Shown here: one piece after another, positions 5,031 to 10,488 of the stretch | Layout of the letters: each line of letters begins with the position of its first letter | Position numbering within the stretch: position 1 is the first letter of the stretch | NCBI GenBank assembly: GCA_016293435.1 | Contig: JAEDEG010000093.1 | Span: 1-10,488 of the forward strand | Length of the DNA: 10,488 nucleotides | Direction of reading: 5' to 3' | From: Clostridia bacterium | GTDB taxonomy: Bacteria; Bacillota; Clostridia; UMGS1810 | Notes under the pieces: generated by a model | Told to the model about the DNA's origin: nothing | The model's database searches: none | Seen by the model: the letters and a program-made list of their open reading frames with translations, nothing else | Made by a program: the position numbers and the translations under genes

Positions 5031-7604
5031 TTATTTTACAACAACAATTTCCTTTACGGTGTCTTTATAAATTCTGATAAACACTCTGCCGCCGTCGTTG
5101 TCAAACTTCTCTAAGTCTGATGTGTCGCCGACAGTGAGATATTTTTTGGAAAGACTGCTGTCATACACATATACCGTCACGTTTTCAATGCTGTAGTTTT
5201 CGGCTTTGCCGTCTTCTACCTGAACATTGATAGAATCGGAGAATTTCTTTGTGATTTTACCGTATACGGTAGTAAGATTTTCGGAAATCTCGTTTTTAAA
5301 CTCCACATCCTTTTTGGATGCATCAAACAGTACGGTTACAGCATCTATTTCGTTTTTGGCATTTGTTCTGTACTGGATGATATCACCCTTTGCAAGAAGC
5401 TCGCCGCCGTTTTTAACAAATGTGTTTTCATTTGCCGATACATAGGTGATTTCCTTGCCCTGGCTGAGTGCATAAAGCTTATAAACGGTTTCTCCGTCTT
5501 CGTTGGAGGTCTTGGTGATTTTATCTATAACTGCAATTGCAGAATCTTCATCGGCCTTAGCGTCCGAATTTGTAACAACTATTACTCCGGCTTTGTAGTC
5601 CTCTGTCATGTCATAAACCATAACATTGTACAGACCGCCGTCGGCAAAGATGCTTTTGTCTCTTATTGCATATTCATCGATAGAACCGTTTTGCGGAATG
5701 TCAAATATAATGGTTTCTGAGCCAACAGTCACATTCATATCACTGCCGATAAGCTTTGAAGAGGAAGCGCGGTATACCACATTGTCCTCTTTGAGATTCA
5801 TAACAAAGCTGTCGGTGTCGATGTCGTTGGAGGTAGTGTGAGTATTAATTCTTGTAACAATACCCTTTGAGTTTGTTTCATAGGTTATGAGCTGCTTTTC
5901 GCTTCCGATTTTCTCCAAAGCCTCAGCGGGTGTAAGACCTGTCTGAGAGTTTACTCTTACCTTGGCAGGTGTGCTGAGAATTTCGGCGTTGCCCTCCTTG
6001 GTGAAGAGCTTGAGCTGGAGCACCTTGTCCATTCCGGTCGACAGTGCCGCACTCTCTAAGAATGCATAGTTGTCACTTTTAACGGTTTTGCCGTCAAATG
6101 CGGCAATCTTGCCCTCGTAGTCAAGATAGAAGGTTCCCTCGGTACCAAGACCCAGGCTTTCGGTATAGTTTGCGGCAACCTTGTATTTTTTGCCGTCGAT
6201 ATACACGTTTTCCTCGTCCTTTTCGCTTATCTTGCCCTTGATGCTGTTTTGTACAACAGTTGCATAAATAAGCTCTTCGTCTTCACTTTTGGTAACTGTA
6301 ATAACATCCCATTCGTTAAGGTCTGCCACGGTGATGCTTTCGTTACCCATTTCGAGGATAACGGTTTTGTCGTCAGCCTCGGTATCAAGCTCAAGAGTAC
6401 CCATGTTGTATTTGTCGGTTATTCTGTTGGATGAAGTATAAACATCGTCTACAACATAGTTAACGGTTTCGTTTACAAACACAATATCAAATTTGCTGTT
6501 ACCGTCAGAGTCGAGAAGCACGATAGAACCCGAATCTATAACTGCAAATTTCTCTTTGTCTGCTGTTTTGCCGTTGTACATAACAATTGCGTCCGACTCT
6601 ACATTTGCTTTGGTGGATTTTTTGGATTTATCAGCATCTGCATAGTAGTAAAGAGCCATTGCACTGCCTGTGTTTTCTATTTTTTCAATGTTGTCGGCAT
6701 TAACCGTCAGCACAGTGTTTTTGCCGTCAGCAGGAATTACTGCAAGTAAAGACTGAGCCTTACCGCTTGATTTTTTGGTTACATATGCATCTACGGTAAG
6801 TCCAAGAATGCTTCTGACATCCGCTTTGCCCATAGCGTATATTTTGCCGTCTATTTGAATTTGATTTTTTTCAAGCGGATTGGAGCCGGTCAGTGCCGAG
6901 CTTCCCACAACCTCTACCTTACCGGTAACAAGCTCTGCATTGAGCTTATCGGTAAGAAGGGTTTTGTCTGTTATTTCATAACTTATGTTGCTGCCAAAGC
7001 CGGTCTGTTCCATGAGCTTGATTGTAAGTGAATTGTATGCAAGTCTTGCAACCTCCCCGCGGGAGATGAGCTTGTCCTGAGATGCACTCACGCCCTTTGA
7101 AAGACCGATTGAATTTGCTGTAGCAATATATCCCGAAGGATATCCGCCCTTGGAATCTGCCTGAGGGGTATACCCCAGAGCTCTCACCAAAATTGCAACA
7201 GCTTCGCTGTATTTGATTTTGTCGTTGGGTCTGAAAAGTCCGGTGTCATCACCGATTACAAGCTCCTGAGCAGTAGCAGTGTTAACAAAGCCGTTGGCCC
7301 AGTGGCTTTCATCCATATCGGGATACTTGCTTGTCTGCGCCGAAGAGTCTGCCACGTCCGAAAGCCCCAAAAGTGCAACTCCGACCTTGGCAACCTCCGA
7401 TCTTATAATTGTGTCATTTGGTCTGAAGGTACCCGTACCTGCATCGCCAACCATGATTTCCAGCGCACCCAGAACTGTTGCTTCATTTTCAAATTCTGTG
7501 CCTGCTACATCACTCGGAACCGATGCAAATGATACTGATGCAAACATTGAAGCGGTGATCGTTGCTGCCACCAATGATGAAATAAGCTTTTGAAACTTAC
7601 TCAC
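5031..7604 (-). CDS. Surface protein with three N-terminal SLH domains
   Basis: An exported protein of ~857 residues, probably an S-layer or wall-associated protein. A signal peptide (residues 1-27, ending SVSFA) is followed by three SLH repeats (~29-80, ~93-145, ~155-195). Each repeat has the usual FRPND or SRGEVA-type signature, for example GTFRPNDTIIRSEVAKVGVA and GLFRPNDKIKYSEAVAILVRA. SLH trimers dock on pyruvylated wall polysaccharide. The remaining ~640 residues are rich in Lys, Asp, Val and beta-strand patterns (GKISEKDEENVYIDGKKYKV), with no enzymatic motif recognised. The GTG at 7604 is preferred because AGGAGG lies 9 bases upstream and a normal signal peptide follows; a TTG at 7634 would place that site inside the gene. 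A long leader and its own strong terminator suggest a monocistronic, highly expressed gene. Confidence 0.92.
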   Translation of the reverse strand: MSKFQKLISSLVAATITASMFASVSFASVPSDVAGTEFENEATVLGALEIMVGDAGTGTFRPNDTIIRSEVAKVGVALLGLSDVADSSAQTSKYPDMDESHWANGFVNTATAQELVIGDDTGLFRPNDKIKYSEAVAILVRALGYTPQADSKGGYPSGYIATANSIGLSKGVSASQDKLISRGEVARLAYNSLTIKLMEQTGFGSNISYEITDKTLLTDKLNAELVTGKVEVVGSSALTGSNPLEKNQIQIDGKIYAMGKADVRSILGLTVDAYVTKKSSGKAQSLLAVIPADGKNTVLTVNADNIEKIENTGSAMALYYYADADKSKKSTKANVESDAIVMYNGKTADKEKFAVIDSGSIVLLDSDGNSKFDIVFVNETVNYVVDDVYTSSNRITDKYNMGTLELDTEADDKTVILEMGNESITVADLNEWDVITVTKSEDEELIYATVVQNSIKGKISEKDEENVYIDGKKYKVAANYTESLGLGTEGTFYLDYEGKIAAFDGKTVKSDNYAFLESAALSTGMDKVLQLKLFTKEGNAEILSTPAKVRVNSQTGLTPAEALEKIGSEKQLITYETNSKGIVTRINTHTTSNDIDTDSFVMNLKEDNVVYRASSSKLIGSDMNVTVGSETIIFDIPQNGSIDEYAIRDKSIFADGGLYNVMVYDMTEDYKAGVIVVTNSDAKADEDSAIAVIDKITKTSNEDGETVYKLYALSQGKEITYVSANENTFVKNGGELLAKGDIIQYRTNAKNEIDAVTVLFDASKKDVEFKNEISENLTTVYGKITKKFSDSINVQVEDGKAENYSIENVTVYVYDSSLSKKYLTVGDTSDLEKFDNDGGRVFIRIYKDTVKEIVVVK

Positions 7605-7613
7605 TGAATGTTT

Positions 7614-7619
7614 CCTCCT
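7614..7619 (-). promoter_or_regulatory. Ribosome binding site setting the SLH gene start
   Basis: AGGAGG on the minus strand, 9 bases upstream of GTG at 7604. Its position inside the longer frame that begins at 7634 is the reason for choosing the shorter protein. Confidence 0.8.
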
Positions 7620-7730
7620 TTTAAGCTTTGGCAACCCTCAGCGTGGGATTTACCTCTGCTCTGCATTTGACCAACCCCAAAGTTCGACTTTGTTCGTCAG
7701 CCTTCGGGATATATACTAACATATACATTA

Positions 7731-7759
7731 ACTATATATCAACCCTCAATATATGGTAA
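7731..7759 (-). promoter_or_regulatory. Candidate promoter of the SLH gene
   Basis: On the minus strand, TTACCA (7759-7754), 17 bases, TATAGT (7736-7731). The -10 box matches 5 of 6 and the -35 box 4 of 6. The start near 7724 would give a ~120-base leader. Several other TATA-like boxes nearby make the exact choice uncertain. Confidence 0.4.
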
Positions 7760-7863
7760 CTGCGGGAAAAAACGGTCTTATACCGCATTGCGGAAAGAAG
7801 CCTTCTCAGAGTGCACAATTTGTATTATTATACTTGTCAAAAAACTTCTCATAATATTAATCC

Positions 7864-7892
7864 TTGACTTGCACCTACCCATAGTATATAAT
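7864..7892 (+). promoter_or_regulatory. Sigma-A promoter of the GH63-like gene
   Basis: TTGACT, 17 bases, TATAAT: 5 of 6 and 6 of 6 matches to consensus. The start near 7899 leaves a ~27-base leader with GGAGG at 7912-7916, 9 bases before the ATG. Confidence 0.8.
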
Positions 7893-7925
7893 TAAATAAA
7901 AACAAAAATTTGGAGGTATTACTAT

Positions 7926-9650
7926 ATGAAACTACCTGACAAATGGGGGCAGGGCGCACTTTTTGCCTACTCTGCCGTTTCGGGCTCCTGCAAAAGCTCC
8001 GAAGCCATCTCGGCAAGGCTTTGTGCAGACAGCCTGGCATTTTGCTTTTTTACCCAAAACAAATGCAGCGTTTCTATTCATTCTTTCAATATTACCGATA
8101 TATCATTTGACTGTGTGATGACTGATTTTATAATTGCAAGGCTCAGGTGTGGCGAGGCTGAGCACGTTCTCAAAATTGTTTTTGCTTCTGCCTGCACAGT
8201 GCTTATAGAATCAGAATGTGAAATTGAAGTCAGACTGTCGTTTGAAAACGGCATAAATTCCAAAAAGGTCAAAAGGTGTTCCGTTTATTCGTCAGACGGC
8301 GAAACCTTTGCTCTTTGCTCCGAGAAAAAAGCCGAAGGCATAAAATATGCGTTTTCCTACGGGGCAGACAGCCCCGCTGCCGCACAAGCTGCTCTCGATC
8401 TTTGTGCAGATGAGCTTATAGCTGAGAGAATAAGCTTTTACGAAAAGCTCCCGCAGATGAAAATCGCCAACGAGAAAATCGAAAAGCTTTATTACAGATG
8501 TGCATCTCTTTTGCTGGCATGTACACTGTCTCCCGAGGGCTTAATAAAGTCGCGCTACATTACCGCCTTCAAAGGAAGCACCAATGCCATGTATTCCTTC
8601 TGGTCGGCAATCTGTACCTTGGGGCTGCGTCACATTGCGCCCGATATTGCTGCAGAAACATTGGAATCCATACTTTCTTCAATTGCCGGCGATGGTATGA
8701 TTTCGGGCAGAATTTCTGCCGAAGACAAAAGCAGTGATATCAACCCACCCGTGCTTGCGTGGTGCTTTTGGGAGCTGTATCAGGTAAACGGCGATAAAAA
8801 AATGCTGTCCGACGCATATAATGCACTCAAAAAATACATACATTATGTGATGGAAACCCGAGATATCAACAAAAATCATCTCTTTGAGTGGCAGATAGGG
8901 GACAGCAGCGATGAATACGGCACAGAGAGTACCATGGACAACTCTCCCCGATTTGACGATGGCATTATACTCGACAGCATAGATTTTACTTCTTATGTGG
9001 CAAATGAGGCTCGCTGTATGAAGCTTATTGCCGATGAGATAGACAAGCACGGCGAAGCTCTTTATTGGGATGTTGTTTTTGAAAGAATTAAATCTGCCGT
9101 AAACGAGCTTTTGTTTGATGACGATGACAAAATATACTATGACCGTGCAGTAGTCAGCGGAATGCTCAAAAAATCCAAAACTGCCGCATCGTTTCTCCCT
9201 CTTTTTGCGGGTATTTGCGACAATCGCCATGCCATGGCACTTCTCAAGCAGCTAAACAATGAGGAACGCTTTAATTCTAAATATGGCATTCCGTCGGTTT
9301 CATCAGACAGCGAAGACTATTCGGACAATATGTACAGAGGCCCCGTCCACATACATTTAAACAGCTTTGTATCAAGAGGTCTCGACCGATATGACATGCA
9401 TGATAAGGCAAACGAAATAAAATCCAAGAGCCTTGAGGCTGTTATGAGCGAATTTGAAAATACCGGTCTTATTTATGAATATTACTGTGCCAACGGCGAA
9501 AGGTGTGCAGGCTCTCTTCCCAAAAAGTCGTATTCGGCATCGGGCTTTATGCTTGCCGCAGAAAATGTGAATATAAGAGATTTTGCGCCCACGGCGGCAA
9601 TGATTTTGGATATGCTGTTTTCGAGGTCAAAAAAAATATCTGTAAAATAA
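7926..9650 (+). CDS. GH63/GH37-like glycosidase, alpha/alpha-barrel, cytoplasmic
   Basis: This 574-residue protein resembles family GH63 and trehalase-like glycosidases, which hydrolyse alpha-glucosidic or related bonds by inversion. Residues ~1-160 look beta-rich; ~180-565 have the helical pattern of an (alpha/alpha)6 barrel. Family landmarks are GTESTMDNSPRFDDG (332-346), where Asp338 fits the general acid, RGPVHIHLNSFVSRGLDRY (471-489), and LIYEYY (515-520), where Glu518 fits the general base. The FWSAICTLGL segment (225-234) lacks the Asp of the usual W-D motif. There is no signal peptide and there are many cysteines, so it is intracellular. GGAGG 9 bases before ATG supports the start. 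The substrate is not evident: no transporter, regulator or other sugar gene lies nearby. Fold is confident, activity is inferred. Confidence 0.8.
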   Translation: MKLPDKWGQGALFAYSAVSGSCKSSEAISARLCADSLAFCFFTQNKCSVSIHSFNITDISFDCVMTDFIIARLRCGEAEHVLKIVFASACTVLIESECEIEVRLSFENGINSKKVKRCSVYSSDGETFALCSEKKAEGIKYAFSYGADSPAAAQAALDLCADELIAERISFYEKLPQMKIANEKIEKLYYRCASLLLACTLSPEGLIKSRYITAFKGSTNAMYSFWSAICTLGLRHIAPDIAAETLESILSSIAGDGMISGRISAEDKSSDINPPVLAWCFWELYQVNGDKKMLSDAYNALKKYIHYVMETRDINKNHLFEWQIGDSSDEYGTESTMDNSPRFDDGIILDSIDFTSYVANEARCMKLIADEIDKHGEALYWDVVFERIKSAVNELLFDDDDKIYYDRAVVSGMLKKSKTAASFLPLFAGICDNRHAMALLKQLNNEERFNSKYGIPSVSSDSEDYSDNMYRGPVHIHLNSFVSRGLDRYDMHDKANEIKSKSLEAVMSEFENTGLIYEYYCANGERCAGSLPKKSYSASGFMLAAENVNIRDFAPTAAMILDMLFSRSKKISVK

Positions 9651-9662
9651 TGTAAAAAGGTA

Positions 9663-9691
9663 TTGAATTTTGAAAAAAAATGTAATATAAT
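9663..9691 (+). promoter_or_regulatory. Sigma-A promoter of the zinc-ribbon membrane gene
   Basis: TTGAAT, 17 bases, TATAAT (9686-9691): 4 of 6 and 6 of 6 matches. It begins 13 bases past the glycosidase stop, and no terminator hairpin is visible between the genes, so the downstream gene may also receive read-through. The start near 9698 gives a ~49-base leader with AGGAGG 10 bases before the ATG. Confidence 0.7.
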
Positions 9692-9746
9692 AATTAAAAA
9701 GCAGATAAATTGAATTATCTGAAAAATAAAAGGAGGATTTTTTATT

Positions 9747-10433
9747 ATGTACGGAGATTACTACATGGGATATGCTCCCGTCAGTAACCCTATGGACACA
9801 GTGGGGGGAATAATGATATTTGCACTGATTGCAGCAATTGTCTTAGCGATTCTTACAGTTATTTTAATTACTCCCGAGAAAAGAAGAGCAAGTCTCAATG
9901 GATTTTTACGTTGGGTGGCAGATGTATTTAATTTCAAGGCTATTCTTATTGAAAAAATACTTAAGTTCTGCTATATTGTTACTACATACCTTTTGGTTAT
10001 CGGTGGACTTATTGTGCTTGTATATTCACCCTTTGCAGACTATGGCAGCGGTCAGATTGCACTCATCGGTCTTTCTATGATATTTCTTATGCCAATTCTC
10101 ACTCGTATTGTGTATGAAGCATTCATGCTTACAATTGTTGCTGTTAAAAATATTATTTCTATCAACGGCAAGCTTAAAAATCAGAATGACAAAACCGATG
10201 CTTCACCCTTTGATTACGAATCTCCCATCAAAGGCAGAGATATTTTAAACAGCTTCCAAAACAGAGTAGGCGGCAGTGCTCAGCCCTATGCCCAGCCCCA
10301 GAATTATGCACCCAATGCAGCTCCTGCACCCGAAGCAGCACCTGCACAGGCACCTGAATATCGCTACTGCACAGAGTGCGGCACAAGATATGATGCAAAT
10401 CAGGGCGGATGTCCCAACGGCTGCGGCAGATAA
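9747..10433 (+). CDS. Three-TM membrane protein with C-terminal zinc ribbon
   Basis: An unrecognised 228-residue protein. A Tyr/Gly-rich N terminus precedes three hydrophobic segments (~19-42, ~74-94, ~104-134). A charged region (~140-172) and a flexible Pro/Ala/Gln linker (~175-204, containing APNAAPAPEAAPAQAPEY) follow, then a small zinc ribbon at the extreme C terminus: CTEC (208-211) and CPNGC (222-226), four metal-binding cysteines. The ribbon is probably cytoplasmic and may bind a protein or sense metal, but no function can be given. It has its own promoter and an AGGAGG site, and it ends 5 bases before the right hairpin repeat. Such membrane-plus-zinc-ribbon proteins are common and poorly studied in Clostridia. 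The coding call is firm. Confidence 0.85.
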   Translation: MYGDYYMGYAPVSNPMDTVGGIMIFALIAAIVLAILTVILITPEKRRASLNGFLRWVADVFNFKAILIEKILKFCYIVTTYLLVIGGLIVLVYSPFADYGSGQIALIGLSMIFLMPILTRIVYEAFMLTIVAVKNIISINGKLKNQNDKTDASPFDYESPIKGRDILNSFQNRVGGSAQPYAQPQNYAPNAAPAPEAAPAQAPEYRYCTECGTRYDANQGGCPNGCGR

Positions 10434-10438
10434 TTTTA

Positions 10439-10488
10439 TAACTAAATTAAGATGTCACCCGCCTCTATAGGCGGCGGGTGACATTTAA
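10439..10488 (+). repeat. 50-bp hairpin repeat, right copy
   Basis: This is the same element as 24-73 but on the opposite strand, so the two copies form an inverted pair about 10.4 kb apart with 49 of 50 bases identical. It starts 5 bases after the zinc-ribbon gene's stop codon with TAACTAAATTAAG and runs to the last base of the window, so its true right end is unseen. In this copy the hairpin stem is perfect. Confidence 0.85.
10452..10484 (+). terminator. Probable intrinsic terminator of the zinc-ribbon gene
   Basis: A perfect 12-base inverted repeat (ATGTCACCCGCC at 10452-10463, its complement at 10473-10484) with a 9-base loop. Only TTAA follows before the window ends, so the T tract seen at the left copy cannot be confirmed here. 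Confidence 0.65.

Larger units (their letters stand above)
7605..7925. other. Divergent intergenic region between SLH and glycosidase genes
   Basis: These 321 bases hold no credible gene. The SLH side has a leader of about 120 bases containing a small hairpin (CAAAGT TCG ACTTTG, 7678-7692) and a 9-base direct repeat CAACCCTCA (7632-7640 and 7740-7748). Around 7710-7755 is an AT-rich stretch with several TATA-like boxes for minus-strand transcription. The right end carries the glycosidase promoter. The middle (about 7760-7860) shows only weak short palindromes such as CCGCATTGCGG. Confidence 0.6.

Noticed and set aside
7765..7800. Short palindrome CCGCATTGCGG as a regulator site or terminator
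   Set aside because: The stem is only 4-5 bp and no T tract or second copy supports a function.
8679..9230. 183-codon open frame on the minus strand inside the GH63-like gene
   Set aside because: It lies wholly antisense to a well-supported gene, has no domain pattern and no convincing ribosome site, and is best explained by the codon composition of the sense gene.
24..10488. Whole window as a composite transposon bounded by inverted repeats
   Set aside because: No transposase, integrase or resolvase is encoded, no target-site duplication can be checked, and the interior is mainly ordinary chromosomal content; a dispersed terminator-like repeat is simpler.

Overview
The window looks like chromosomal DNA from a low-to-moderate GC Gram-positive anaerobe of the class Clostridia, probably an uncultured gut-type lineage. 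The reasons are consensus sigma-A promoters with 17-bp spacers, strong GGAGG ribosome sites, frequent TTG/GTG starts, an S-layer-homology (SLH) surface protein, and a B. subtilis-like MazF next to a LolA-fold lipoprotein and NnrD. I see no transposase, integrase, phage gene, CRISPR array, tRNA or rRNA.

Left part (1-3010, minus strand). A transcription unit starts at a promoter at 2982-3010. It runs through a small two-TM membrane protein, the NAD(P)H-hydrate dehydratase NnrD and a GerS/YdcC-like lipoprotein. After a 191-bp gap comes a ribbon-helix-helix antitoxin overlapping mazF by 4 bp. This resembles the Firmicutes acpS-nnrD-lipoprotein-alr-antitoxin-mazF neighbourhood, but acpS and alr are absent. 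The toxin-antitoxin pair has its own perfect-consensus promoter (TTGACA, 17 bp, TATAAT) overlaid by inverted repeats.

Middle part (3007-7604, minus strand). These are cell-envelope genes: an 857-residue exported protein with three SLH domains ending at a strong hairpin, then an M23 (LytM-type) metallopeptidase followed 23 bp later by a NodB-type polysaccharide deacetylase. The last two probably form one wall-remodelling operon. Several annotated starts depend on GGAGG sites that lie inside the longest open frame, so shorter TTG/GTG starts are used here.

Right part (7605-10488). A 321-bp divergent intergenic region carries a leader and candidate promoter for the SLH gene and a clear plus-strand promoter. 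The latter drives a cytoplasmic GH63/GH37-like alpha/alpha-barrel glycosidase. A second promoter drives a three-TM protein with a C-terminal zinc ribbon.

The most unusual feature is a pair of 50-bp elements, 49/50 identical, in inverted orientation at the two ends of the window (24-73 and 10439-10488). Each contains a 12-bp-stem hairpin and each sits immediately 3' of an outward-reading gene. They look like copies of a dispersed terminator-like hairpin repeat. The rest is mostly recognisable housekeeping, envelope and toxin-antitoxin content; I do not see convincing evidence for a wholly new multi-gene system.
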